From JAKZRT01 sp965247915 (GTDB taxonomy: Bacteria > Pseudomonadota > Alphaproteobacteria > Rhodobacterales > Rhodobacteraceae), in the NCBI GenBank assembly GCA_965247915.1, contig OZ252048.1, positions 2,170,001-2,234,000 of the forward strand: a stretch of DNA of 64,000 bases, written 5' to 3'. Positions 9,261 through 17,200 of the stretch are shown one piece after another. Below the pieces are notes generated by a model. The model was not told where the DNA came from and ran no database searches. It saw only the letters and a program-made list of their open reading frames with translations. How positions within the stretch are numbered: position 1 is the stretch's first letter; each line of letters opens with the position of its first letter. The position numbers were made by a program, and so were the translations under genes.

Positions 9261-9912
9261 GCCTCGGCGCGGCTTTTGCCAGCGACGTCCGTGGCGCTTG
9301 CACTGGCAATTGACCCATTGTCCAACAGATCGCAGACCGTTGAGCGGGTCGTGACCGCAATCGGCCGTCCGACATAATCATCCAGGTTTTCAACGACTTC
9401 TTTGAACCGCCTTGCAGTCTCCGGATGGGTCAGAACATCGGTGCGGCAATCGGCGCCGATCAGCGGCAAATCGGCGTTGGCTTGGCATATTATTCGAGCC
9501 TGCTCAGGCTGCATACCAAGCAAGAGCTTACGTACACTGAGCGTGCCGTCAATTTCATGCGGAACCTCTGCGCCGGCAATCGGCAATTCCCATACGTCCA
9601 GCGCATCGGGACCGGGCACCGAAAAATCTTCACGGGACGGTTTGAAGGCGAGCCTGGGCGTCCGCCGTGTGTCCGGCATCCAACCTATCGTTTTCTCGCT
9701 CTGGATTTACTTTTTCGTAGGCGCGCGCCCGGGCGTCAACGACGCATCCGATCGAATTTTCAACGGGTCAATCGCGCCGATCAATCTATTTGTCATGAAG
9801 CCGTCGCCCATGGAAATGCAGGGTGACGGCCCGCCAAAATGGCGCTGGTAGGTTTCATAGGCCATTTCAACACAATCAACGGCCCAAGCGTCATCGGCAT
9901 AGTCAGCGACCC
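9245..9912 (-). pseudogene. Deacetylase-like gene remnant, truncated by an IS and with an in-frame stop
   Basis: Reading from the IS boundary at 9912 toward 9245, one frame gives VADYADDAWAVDCVEMAYET, then CISMGDGFMTNRLIGAID, a TAA at 9707-9709, then IGWMPDTRRTPRLAFKPSRE and more than 130 further codons. The layout (a GDGF...N segment followed by a PDTRR/KPS-type segment) reminds me of bacterial polysaccharide deacetylase-like proteins, but I am not certain of the family. The 5' end is missing because the IS3 element starts at 9913. The stop replaces what was probably a tyrosine codon (TAC/TAT to TAA). The 3' end overlaps the MFS pseudogene 3' end by 16 bases (convergent). Confidence 0.5.
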
Positions 9913-9951
9913 TGAGCTACTCCCCAACCGTTGGACAGTATTTGGCGCAAT

Positions 9952-10815
9952 CTAAGCTACTTTTTGCTCCTGCTGATCGGGTTGCGTTGTTTCATTTCTC
10001 TGCCAATAGACCACGGCTGGAGGCTGGCCGCCAAGTGCGGAATGCGGCCGCTTCTGATTGTAGAACTCCATCCATTTGCCGACGCCGGCCTTGGCCTCCG
10101 ATCCAGTCTCCCAGGCGTGCAGATAGACGCACTCGTATTTCAGCGAGCGCCACAGCCGTTCCACAAAAATATTGTCGAGGAACCGGCCCTTGCCGTCCAT
10201 CGAGATATGCACGCCTGTCCGCTTCAGTTGGCCCGTCCAGACAAAGGATGTGAACTGACTGCCTTGGTCAGTGTTCATGATCTGGGGCGGGCCAAACTTG
10301 TGGATTGCCTCGTTCAACGCCTCGACGCAGAAGTCCGCTTCCAGCGTGTTCGAGATGCGCCACGCCAGCACTTTGCGCGTGTGCCAGTCCATGATGGCCA
10401 GGAGATACAGGAAGCCGCGTCGCATTGGCAGATAGGTGATATCAGAACACCAGACCTGATTGGGGCGGGTCACACGAAGCCCACGTAGCAGATAGGGGTA
10501 AATCTTGTGGCCCTTCGCGGCCTTGCTGGTGTTGGGCCTCTGGTAGATCGGCATGAGGCCCATCAACCGCATGAGCCGTCGGATGCGCTTCTCGTTCACC
10601 AGATGACCTTCGTTCCGAAGATGCCACGTCATTTGGCGCACACCGTAAAACGGCGTTTCCAAGAACTGCTTATCTATCAGGCGCATCAGGTCGAGGTTCA
10701 TCGCGGTCTCACCCTTTGGCTCATAGTAAAAGGATGACCGTGAGATCGACAGCAAGGCGCATTGTTTGCCAACAGACAGGTTTGGAAGGCCTGGCTCAAT
10801 CATCTTCCGCCTCAC
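9952..10815 (-). CDS. IS3-family transposase OrfB (DDE catalytic subunit)
   Basis: A 287-residue integrase-core transposase with an N-terminal HTH_21-type segment (FYGVRQMTWHLRNEGHLVNEKRIRRLM region) and rve core. The DDE triad is visible: D in WCSDITYL, D in NTDQGSQFTS, and E in NIFVERLWRSLKYE. The C-terminus FYNQKRPHSALGGQPP is typical. It starts with GTG overlapping the orfA TGA (GTGA), suggesting translational coupling; no A-rich slippery run is seen at the junction, so the usual IS3 frameshift is not obvious. The gene appears intact. Confidence 0.95.
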   Translation of the reverse strand: MRRKMIEPGLPNLSVGKQCALLSISRSSFYYEPKGETAMNLDLMRLIDKQFLETPFYGVRQMTWHLRNEGHLVNEKRIRRLMRLMGLMPIYQRPNTSKAAKGHKIYPYLLRGLRVTRPNQVWCSDITYLPMRRGFLYLLAIMDWHTRKVLAWRISNTLEADFCVEALNEAIHKFGPPQIMNTDQGSQFTSFVWTGQLKRTGVHISMDGKGRFLDNIFVERLWRSLKYECVYLHAWETGSEAKAGVGKWMEFYNQKRPHSALGGQPPAVVYWQRNETTQPDQQEQKVA

Positions 10816-11105
10816 TTGCCGGCCCAGGGCTTGAGCTTTCTGGCCAAAAAATCGTTGGCGACGGCCAGCTCCCCTATCTTGGCGTGCAAGTCTTTAACCT
10901 GTTCTTCGTCAACTTCAGCCGCTTTCCTGCTGCCGCGCCCGAACACGCCCGACGCGCCTTCAAGCAACGCACGTTTCCATTGATGGATCATGGTAGGATG
11001 CACGCCAAACCGGCTCGCCAACTCTGAAACCGTCGCCTCCCCCTTCAGCGCCTCCAATGCCACCTTGGCCTTAAACTCTGGATGATGTTGCTTTCGTTTC
11101 GACAT
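10812..11105 (-). CDS. IS3-family transposase OrfA (HTH subunit)
   Basis: A 97-residue HTH_Tnp_1 protein (MSKRKQHHPEFKAKVALEAL, then TVSELASRFGVHPTMIHQWK) followed by a leucine-zipper-like stretch (VKDLHAKIGELAVANDFLAR). It binds the IS ends and, with OrfB, forms the transposase. A ribosome site (GAAGGAGATC) precedes the ATG. Intact. Confidence 0.93.
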   Translation of the reverse strand: MSKRKQHHPEFKAKVALEALKGEATVSELASRFGVHPTMIHQWKRALLEGASGVFGRGSRKAAEVDEEQVKDLHAKIGELAVANDFLARKLKPWAGK

Positions 11106-11182
11106 TTCTGATCTCCTTCGTGTTGAAGATCAGCAGACTACAAATCGCAGCTTACGTCAGTGTCCGAATTTCGGGGGGTAGC

Positions 11183-11392
11183 TCATTCCCCGGCTTTGCG
11201 CAAACCAGAGATGGCGGCCCGTGCCGTATGGGGTTGCCACCCGAATGCGCTCTGGATTTGCGCAATCGTTGCCCCGCTTTTTCGCGTCAGAAGTTTACGC
11301 AGCTGAGCAGGGCGTGTTGTATTGGCTGATTGTTGTTTGGCAGTCTTGGGGTGCTTATCCGTCGCCTGTGAACCTTCCGGAATATCGGTCAT
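11183..11392 (-). pseudogene. DUF3489 protein, C-terminus replaced by IS end
   Basis: The product (69 residues) contains KLLTRKSGATIAQIQSAFGW and HTARAAISGLRKAG, the beginning of the winged-helix DUF3489 domain (ATIAEL...TGWQxHSVRGxxSG). The family normally continues about 25-30 residues (KKLGL-V-S.....YRI), which is absent: the frame runs into the first bases of the IS3 element, whose terminal TGA supplies the stop codon. DUF3489 proteins are small and of unknown role, often near phage or integrated elements in Rhodobacterales. A small same-strand gene lies 91 bases upstream. Confidence 0.75.
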
Positions 11393-11483
11393 AATTTTCT
11401 CCGTTCATTGGGCACCGGGCAATCCAGTACCTTGTACTGAGCGGAGCCCGGGCATCCCGGGCGATGTGTCGGCTTAAAAAGAC

Positions 11484-11714
11484 CTATTGGTTCCCTTTTT
11501 CCCCAAGGTTATGGATACCGCGTTCAATTGACGCCAGTTCCGCCACACACGCGATCAACAAAGGCCAGATGTGTGCGATGTTTTCCCTGATTAAGGCCAA
11601 ATATCTCTGGCTGGACTGCCCTTCGACCGCAAGACCTGCCGCGTCTTCCAGCACGGCTGTCAGGTCTGCAAATTCCTTCGATATCCTGTCACACTCATCC
11701 ATTAACCCACACAC
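11484..11714 (-). CDS. Small hypothetical protein (76 aa)
   Basis: An open frame encoding 76 residues, mostly helical with acidic N-terminal half (MDECDRISKEFADLTAVLED) and a hydrophobic segment (YLALIRENIAHIWPLLIACV, continuing with AELASI) too polar for a clear TM helix. I do not recognise a family. It lies upstream of the DUF3489 remnant on the same strand and its own 5' flank is cut 43 bases upstream by the IS1182-type element, so its promoter may be lost. Confidence that it is a real gene is modest; the supporting points are its position and the lack of any competing frame. Confidence 0.4.
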   Translation of the reverse strand: MCGLMDECDRISKEFADLTAVLEDAAGLAVEGQSSQRYLALIRENIAHIWPLLIACVAELASIERGIHNLGEKGNQ

Positions 11715-11791
11715 GCTTCCCGTGGCTCAGAAGTCCAGTCGGAAAGGGCGGGAAACGGCCTATTCTGTTGAAAAAGTCGGGCGTTCTTTAT

Positions 11792-12821
11792 GGCTCAGTT
11801 TACGAACTGTATGTGTTCATGGTATGTTCTTTTTGGATTCAGGGAGATAGCGAATGTCGATGGACAATGAACAATTTCAGTGCTGGCTTGCCGGGATAGA
11901 CAGCCTCAGCGCTGCACAGCGTAGAGAGGCCGAAGCGGTATTTTCAGGGCGGACAGGGTCGGGTTCCTCGCTTGCCGCGGTCGAACTTGCGGTGGATGCT
12001 GATAGGCACTGTCCGCATTGCGGCAAGCCCGGTGCGGTGTCACGGGGCAAGGCACGGGGCCTGCGTCGTTACCAGTGCAAGATCTGTCGGCGCACATTCA
12101 ACGCCGCTACCGGCACGCCCTTGTCCGGGCTTCACTACAAAGACCGATGGTTGGCCTTTGGCGGATGCCTGGCTGCGGGAGAAACGGTTCGGGCGTCAGC
12201 CGATCACTGTAATCTTGCCGTCAACACGGCATTCCGTTGGCGTCACCGGTTTCTGGAGGCTGCAAAGAAGGCCCCGCAAAAGCTCAAAGGGATCGTCGAG
12301 GTCGATGAAACCTATGTTCTGGAGAGCCACAAGGGACAGAGAACCCTCGACCGCAAGCCCCGCAAAAGAGGCGGCAAGGCTGGCAAGCGCGGCCTGTCGT
12401 GCGAACAGGTGCCGGTTCTAGTGGCTGCCGACCGTAATGGCACGACATTCAGCACGGTTCTTCCGGTGGTTAATGCCGACACGCTGAAACAGGCGATCAG
12501 CCCGGTCGTCGACAGGGACATCGTGCTGGTGTCCGACGGTCACCGCGGCTATCCGCCCTGCGCGACAGCAATGGGCGTTCGCCACGAAGCCCTCAATCTG
12601 TCAGCCGGCGAACGGGCCCGGGGCGCCTTTCATATTCAGACGGTCAACAGCCGCCACAGCCAACTGAAGGATTTCCTGCGCCGCTACCGTGGCATCGCAA
12701 CAAAATATCTCGACAACTACCTGCAATGGTTTCATCTCATCAAACTTACACCACAGACCTCGCCGCGAGCCTGTTTGGCCGCTGCTATCACACGCCATGC
12801 ATACAGTTCGTAAACTGAGCC
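11792..12821 (+). mobile_element. IS1595-type insertion sequence (1030 bp) with 8-bp target duplication
   Basis: Perfect 22-bp terminal inverted repeats begin GGCTCAGTTTACGAACTG at 11792 and end with its complement at 12821. The directly repeated TTCTTTAT at 11784-11791 and 12822-12829 is the target duplication, 8 bp as expected for the IS1595 family. Perfect ends and perfect duplication suggest recent insertion. Confidence 0.95.
11854..12813 (+). CDS. IS1595-family transposase (ISXO2-like)
   Basis: A 319-residue transposase with an N-terminal zinc ribbon (CPHCGKPG, then YQCKICRRTFN, about residues 52-81) and the ISXO2-like DDE domain: IVEVDETYVLES, VLVAADRNGT, DIVLVSDGHRGY and a C-terminal HIQTVNSRHSQLKDFLRRYR with YLDNYLQWF. 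Intact from an ATG to a stop lying inside the right inverted repeat; a GGAG-like ribosome site (CAGGGAGATAG) precedes the start. Confidence 0.95.
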   Translation: MSMDNEQFQCWLAGIDSLSAAQRREAEAVFSGRTGSGSSLAAVELAVDADRHCPHCGKPGAVSRGKARGLRRYQCKICRRTFNAATGTPLSGLHYKDRWLAFGGCLAAGETVRASADHCNLAVNTAFRWRHRFLEAAKKAPQKLKGIVEVDETYVLESHKGQRTLDRKPRKRGGKAGKRGLSCEQVPVLVAADRNGTTFSTVLPVVNADTLKQAISPVVDRDIVLVSDGHRGYPPCATAMGVRHEALNLSAGERARGAFHIQTVNSRHSQLKDFLRRYRGIATKYLDNYLQWFHLIKLTPQTSPRACLAAAITRHAYSS

Positions 12822-12869
12822 TTCTTTATTGTTTTCGGCCCCCTGAGATCGAACCGAAGTTGCCCTCTT

Positions 12870-14267
12870 TCATGCTGGGCGGGCACTTTGGGGTGGCGGG
12901 AGGAGCTTTGCGAGCTTTCGGAGGTTTTGGGCGGTGGCTGCGAGGTGGAACTCGTCGCGGGCGCCACATGGACCTCGTGGGCGCAGCCGTCCGAGACCGA
13001 GGATGCGTTTGAGGTGGGCAAATAGCATCTCGACTTTCTTTCGCAGCTTGCAGGAGATGGCGTATTGCGTGGTCTGGGTGATGGCGCGTGCGAAGTCGCG
13101 AGAAGGTTCATGGATTGATCTGGTGACCTTGCGCTGCGGCTCTTTGGGACAGCAGCGGGGCTTGAGAGCGCAGGCATCGCAGTCGGGGTTTCTGGCGCGG
13201 TAACGCATCATTCCGTATTTATCGACGCCCGAGCGAGGCTTTTTATACGTGCGCCTAAAGCGCTTGAGTTCTTTGCCGCCAGGGCAGATGTAGGCGTCGG
13301 TCTCAGCGTCGAAAGTGAAGTCGGCGCGTTCAAAGGTGCCGTCCTTGCGGCCTGACGTGTCCACGATCGGGATGTGGGGAGCGATCCCGCGTTCTTTGTC
13401 CAGCCATTCCAGCAGTGGGCCGGTCCCATAGGCTGTGTCCGCGATCATGCGTTCGGGGTGCAAATCGAAGGTATTGCGCACCCGATCTGTCATGGTCTGC
13501 ATCGCGCCCAGTTCAGCCTGCCGCATAGACCTTGTCGCCTCGACATCCAAGATCACCGCATGGTCGGTATCGATCATGTAGTTGGCAGAATAGGCAAAGT
13601 ACGCTGGCCCTTTGCGTGCCGCAGTCCATTGAGAGGCGGGATCGGAATGGGAGGTGTACTTGGGTTTGACCGGGGTCGCAGCCCCGAAAGCTGAATCATC
13701 AAGCGTGTCCAGATATTCGCGCACTGCGCGTGGCGCTTCCTCGGGGCTGATCGCATCGGGGGTCCACTCTGCTTGCGAAGATGAGTTTTGTCGATTGGTG
13801 TCGGCTTCGATCAAGCTGGCGTCAACGGCAAACCGCTGCCCACTCACTAGCCCTTCCTCAATGCAGCGTTCCACCACCGTCTCGAACACGTGCCGCAAGA
13901 GATCGTCATCACGGAAACGACCGTGACGGTTCTTGGAAAAGGTCGAATGGTCAGGCACCGGGTCTGCAAGATCAAGGCGGCAAAACCAGCGATACGCCAG
14001 GTTCAGATGCACCTCATCGCAGAGCCGCCGCTCGGATCGGATGCCCATAGTATAACCGACAAGCAACATTCGGATCATCAGCTCTGGATCGACCGATGGT
14101 CTGCCAGTGGAACTGTAGGATGCTGCCAGGCGTCGTCGGACACTGGACAGATCGACGAACCGGTCCATCGAGCGCGACAGATGATCCTGTGGCACGTGTT
14201 GCTCTATCGAAAACTCATAGAACAGCGCGCCTTGCGCCACTTGTTTCGGTCCCAACATCGCCATCAA
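12870..14267 (-). CDS. IS1182-type transposase (DUF772/DDE_Tnp_1)
   Basis: A 465-residue transposase: N-terminal DUF772 region (QHVPQDHLSRSMDRFVDLSS, and PSVDPELMIRMLLVGYTMGI), VPDHSTFSKNRHGRF, RFAVDASLIEADTNR with a catalytic D, MIADTAYGTGPLLEWL, a Cys-rich insert (NPDCDACALKPRCCP) and C-terminal KVEMLFAHLKRILGLGRLR carrying the E region. Length and motifs are complete. The nested IS1595 element lies downstream of the stop and leaves this gene intact. Confidence 0.93.
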   Translation of the reverse strand: MMAMLGPKQVAQGALFYEFSIEQHVPQDHLSRSMDRFVDLSSVRRRLAASYSSTGRPSVDPELMIRMLLVGYTMGIRSERRLCDEVHLNLAYRWFCRLDLADPVPDHSTFSKNRHGRFRDDDLLRHVFETVVERCIEEGLVSGQRFAVDASLIEADTNRQNSSSQAEWTPDAISPEEAPRAVREYLDTLDDSAFGAATPVKPKYTSHSDPASQWTAARKGPAYFAYSANYMIDTDHAVILDVEATRSMRQAELGAMQTMTDRVRNTFDLHPERMIADTAYGTGPLLEWLDKERGIAPHIPIVDTSGRKDGTFERADFTFDAETDAYICPGGKELKRFRRTYKKPRSGVDKYGMMRYRARNPDCDACALKPRCCPKEPQRKVTRSIHEPSRDFARAITQTTQYAISCKLRKKVEMLFAHLKRILGLGRLRPRGPCGARDEFHLAATAQNLRKLAKLLPPPQSARPA

Positions 14268-14342
14268 TCCCCTGCATCAATGGAGGAATTGAATCAGCCG
14301 GAAGGCCCCAGATCAAGAAGAGTTTTTCAACAGAATAGGCCC

Positions 14343-14740
14343 TTAGCGGACTCTCATGACGCTATTTAACGCTGCGGCGCAGCTTTGGCATTGCGCCATT
14401 CGTGCATCGCGCAGCGTTTTCGGGCAGCGAATGACGGCAGCGCGGGACTTTGCTGCCATTCGCAAAAAAAGGGCCACATCAGCGCTCACGGCCCTTAGGA
14501 GACATCCGCCAACCAATTACTCGCTGCGGTGCAGCTTTTGCATTGCTGCCATTAGTGCACGGCGCAGCAAAGAGAGCGCCAGAATGACGGAAGTGCCGTT
14601 AGATGTTCAACCCAAATTGGTAGTCACGGCCCATAGCGGACCTCCGGCAAGCTATCAATTGCCGCAGTGCAGCTTGCGGATTGCTGCCATTCATGCGCCG
14701 CGCAGCATTTTCGCTGGATCAATGGCAGCTGAGCGGGACG
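14343..14740. repeat. Three degenerate tandem units of about 140-150 bp
   Basis: Related units start with the core GCTGCGGCGCAGCTTTGGCA (14371), GCTGCGGTGCAGCTTTTGCA (14523) and GCCGCAGTGCAGCTTGCGGA (14661), each followed by TTG(C)GCCATT and GCGCAGCA, and each preceded by GGCCC-TAGCGGAC-like sequence. Spacings are about 152 and 138 bases. The segment 14343-15115 (about 770 bases) holds no convincing gene; this is one of the non-coding dispersed repeat types I associate with Rhodobacterales, role unknown. Confidence 0.6.
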
Positions 14741-14921
14741 AATCTGCCGATCGCCCCGCGCAATCCAACGGCAGCTATCTGCTCATTGTAACAGCTGCGA
14801 AAAGAAGCACGGGCGGCGGGTTATCATTCACCGCAAAGGCGAACGCTCGCCCCGATAATCCCGAAAACGGACATAGGTCATTTGTCGTCGCGATCAGAAT
14901 TCTAGAAGTCTGCTATGCCGA

Positions 14922-14996
14922 GTGAGTTCAACGGGTGGTCGCAACACTCCAGCTTTTCAAAAAGGCTAAAGTGTTGCGACCACCCGTTGAACTCAC
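14922..14996. repeat. 75-nt near-perfect palindrome (27-bp arms, 21-nt centre)
   Basis: Left arm 14922-14948 begins GTGAGTTCAACGGGTGGTCG and is matched exactly by the reverse complement at 14970-14996 (ending ...CCGTTGAACTCAC). The centre (14949-14969) is itself partly self-complementary (AGCTTTT / AAAAGGCT). This would form a long cruciform or RNA hairpin. It may be a solo pair of transposon ends lacking a transposase (a MITE-like footprint) or a strong hairpin ahead of the TPR gene. Confidence 0.8.
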
Positions 14997-15115
14997 AGGA
15001 GGAAATAGACGCCAGCAGAGACCGTCTTCAGTTTTCGATTCCTTGCCTCTCCCCCATCTCGCATTCCTTGCATCCGGCTTGCCGCACTGGCATCGTTGCG
15101 CCAGCAAGAGGGCGC

Positions 15116-15694
15116 ATGACACCGGCACAGGTCGAATCGTTGCAACGTGCAATTGCCGCCGCGCACTGGCCGGCGGCAGAAGCGATGTTGCGCCGCGCTG
15201 CCCGACACCGGGATGCGCCAGCCTCGGTGTTCTACAACCTCGGCCAGGTTCTGTCCCGCTCGGGACGAGCCGGACAGTCGGGGCCGTGGTACCGCAAGGC
15301 GCTTGCCGCCGATCCCCGCCACGCCGACGCCTGGTGCGAATATGCTGCTTGGCTCGCGGTGCGGGGCGAGATCGACCCTGCACTGGCGGCATGGAAACAT
15401 GCGGTCGAACTCCGGCCAGACCACCGCGAAACGCTTCTCGGCTGCGCCCGGCTGGCGCTCCGCGCCGGTCTCTGGACCGAGGCGCGCCGCGCCTGGCAGT
15501 CATTGGCGGGGGACGACGACGCGACGGGCGAAACCGCCCTGGCGTTGTTGCGGATTGCGCTCGAGACGGGCGAACCGGAAGCCTCGGAACGCCGCCGCCG
15601 CCTGGCGGCGCAGCCCAACCTGCGTCCGGCACTTTTGAAAACGATCACTCGCACCGCCCGCGGTTCCGTGCCGATGCGCCCTGACGACCTCTAG
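15116..15694 (+). CDS. TPR-repeat protein (192 aa)
   Basis: Tetratricopeptide-like helices are visible: ASVFYNLGQVLSRSGRAGQS, WYRKALAADPRHADAWCEYA, WLAVRGEIDPALAAWKHAVE and LRPDHRETLLGCARLALRAG, i.e. roughly three to four TPR units over residues 30-140. No catalytic domain or signal peptide is seen, so a scaffold or chaperone role is all that can be said. The ATG at 15116 is chosen because the frame upstream (to 14915) crosses the palindrome and looks non-coding. Its neighbours are repeats on one side and a polyamine-type transporter operon on the other; no functional link is evident. Confidence 0.7.
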   Translation: MTPAQVESLQRAIAAAHWPAAEAMLRRAARHRDAPASVFYNLGQVLSRSGRAGQSGPWYRKALAADPRHADAWCEYAAWLAVRGEIDPALAAWKHAVELRPDHRETLLGCARLALRAGLWTEARRAWQSLAGDDDATGETALALLRIALETGEPEASERRRRLAAQPNLRPALLKTITRTARGSVPMRPDDL

Positions 15695-15901
15695 GCACCG
15701 GATCCCATTCATCTGCTGACGCGGCAACACTCTGACGCGGATCAACATATCGCCCGCCCGTAAATTTTTCTAACAATTCCAAATAATTCTGTTAACGTTC
15801 ACCCCGACTGCGTGTCGCAGGGCGCGGGTCGTGCACCGATATAATGCGCCGAATTATGCGCCAGGTCACATAGCCAAATTACTCTGCTGGGAGGAACCAA
15901 A

Positions 15902-17026
15902 ATGCTGTTCAATCGCCGTTCTATTCTGAAATCATCCGCCGCCGTCGTTCTCGCGGCACCGCTGGTCCTGCGCGCGCATGACGCGCTCGCCGCTTCGGGG
16001 AGCGTCAAGGTGCTTGCCTGGCAGGATTATATCCAGCCCAATATCGCCGAACAGTTCGAAGCTGAAACCGGCATCACGCTCGAGCTGACGACTTTCGGCT
16101 CGAATGACGAGGCCGAGTCGACCATCCAGGCCAACGGAGGGCGCGGTTTTGACGTCGTGTTCCCCTCAATCACCAACGCTGCTGGCTACATCGCCAGCGA
16201 CGGGTCGAGCTACTTCGCCGAGGTACCGGCCGAGGTGAACCTCGACTCTGTGATCCCCTCGTTCGTCCGCGACAGCGCCGCGCTCGGCGGCACCCATGAG
16301 GGTGCGCAAATCCTGGTGCCGTTTGACTGGGGCACCGAGGGTATAACCCTCAACACCGCCAAGCTGGCCATCGCCGCCGGCGACCTTTCCTATGGCGACC
16401 TCTGGCGCGACGAGGCCAAAGGTGCCGCAGCATTCCGCCAAAAGTCTGTGATCATGGGCACCGGCCTTTATCTCGATGCCACCGGCGAAGTGCCGTCAAA
16501 CCGGATGCTTGACGTCTACAAGTCGGAAGACGACGCCCGGCGGGTCTGGGGCGAGATCACGCAGTGGATCCTCGAGCGCAAGGACAATTTCGGTGCGTTC
16601 TGGAACAACGCGACCGAGGCCACGAGCGCTTTCAAGGACGCCGGTTGCATCATTGGCCAAACTTGGGACACCACCGGCCTGTTGCTGAACCGCGAGGACT
16701 CGAGCTACGTCTACCGCGCGCCGACGGAAGGCATCATCACCTGGCTCGACAGCTTCGGCATGTTGAAGGCCGCCGAGAACCGCGAGCAGGCGATCGCCTT
16801 CATGAACTTCATGCTGACTCCGGCCATCGGCGGCATGTTCGCCAATAATACCGGCTACAACTCGGCCGTGTCCGGCTCGGCGGCGTATGCGACCGATGAT
16901 TTCAAGCGCCAGTTCAGCGAGGTCTATACTGAACAGGTGCTCGGAAACATGTGGTGGTGGCAGGCCGACACGCCATTCTTCGCACCGGTCCGCAACGAGT
17001 TCGTCGAGATCATCACTAACGCCTGA
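15902..17026 (+). CDS. Polyamine-type ABC transporter substrate-binding protein (Tat-exported)
   Basis: A 374-residue periplasmic binding protein of the PotD/PotF-like group. The N-terminus NRRSILKSSAAVVLAAPLVL is a twin-arginine signal (RR at 5-6) ending near ALA-ASG, so folded export is expected. The mature part begins VKVLAWQDYIQPNIAEQFEA, typical of polyamine-family binding proteins, and contains VFPSITNAAGYI, VPFDWGTEGITLN and a C-terminal FMLTPAIGGMFANNTGYNSA. A ribosome site (GGGAGGAA) precedes the ATG. It heads a same-strand run of transporter genes. The substrate is not shown; the neighbouring kinase and demethylating flavoprotein suggest an amine. Confidence 0.9.
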   Translation: MLFNRRSILKSSAAVVLAAPLVLRAHDALAASGSVKVLAWQDYIQPNIAEQFEAETGITLELTTFGSNDEAESTIQANGGRGFDVVFPSITNAAGYIASDGSSYFAEVPAEVNLDSVIPSFVRDSAALGGTHEGAQILVPFDWGTEGITLNTAKLAIAAGDLSYGDLWRDEAKGAAAFRQKSVIMGTGLYLDATGEVPSNRMLDVYKSEDDARRVWGEITQWILERKDNFGAFWNNATEATSAFKDAGCIIGQTWDTTGLLLNREDSSYVYRAPTEGIITWLDSFGMLKAAENREQAIAFMNFMLTPAIGGMFANNTGYNSAVSGSAAYATDDFKRQFSEVYTEQVLGNMWWWQADTPFFAPVRNEFVEIITNA

Positions 17027-17200
17027 TCCGGCTCCCTCCGGGGTCGCCGTTGGCTTTCCCGGCATTGCAAGTGCGCCCGTTCTATGGGCGCATCTTCCGG
17101 GCGCACCATCAGCGGCGCGTCCGGAGCTTCATTATTTACCTCCAGCCGTCGCAAACTGCGTCAAATGGATGGCGGTCGGGACGATACAAAGGGGAGCGCG

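Larger units (their letters stand above)
9913..11185 (-). mobile_element. IS3-family insertion sequence (1273 bp)
   Basis: Ends are defined by an imperfect inverted repeat: left TGAGCTACTCCCCAACCGTT, right (reverse complement) TGAGCTACCCCCCGAAATTC. Between them lie orfA and orfB on the minus strand. No direct repeat is visible at the flanks (left ...GCGACCC, right TTCCCC...), and the two flanking genes are different truncated genes, so an adjacent deletion or recombination probably followed insertion. Confidence 0.88.
11757..14341 (-). mobile_element. IS1182-type element, interrupted by a nested IS1595 element
   Basis: Terminal inverted repeats GGCCTATTCTGTTGAAAAA are found at 11757 (left) and, inverted, ending at 14341 (right). 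The transposase gene is 12870-14267. The stretch 11792-12821 is a second element inserted between the transposase stop and the left end. Without the insert and one target copy the element is about 1.55 kb, a normal size for this group. No clear target duplication was seen at the outer flanks. Confidence 0.85.

Noticed and set aside
10805..10820. Programmed -1 frameshift between IS3 orfA and orfB
   Set aside because: No slippery A or T run at the junction; a GTGA overlap explains expression by coupling.
14356..14925. 189-residue frame across the repeat region
   Set aside because: It follows the degenerate repeats, has repeated CIAA/HPP-type peptides and no ribosome site; composition does not look like a protein.
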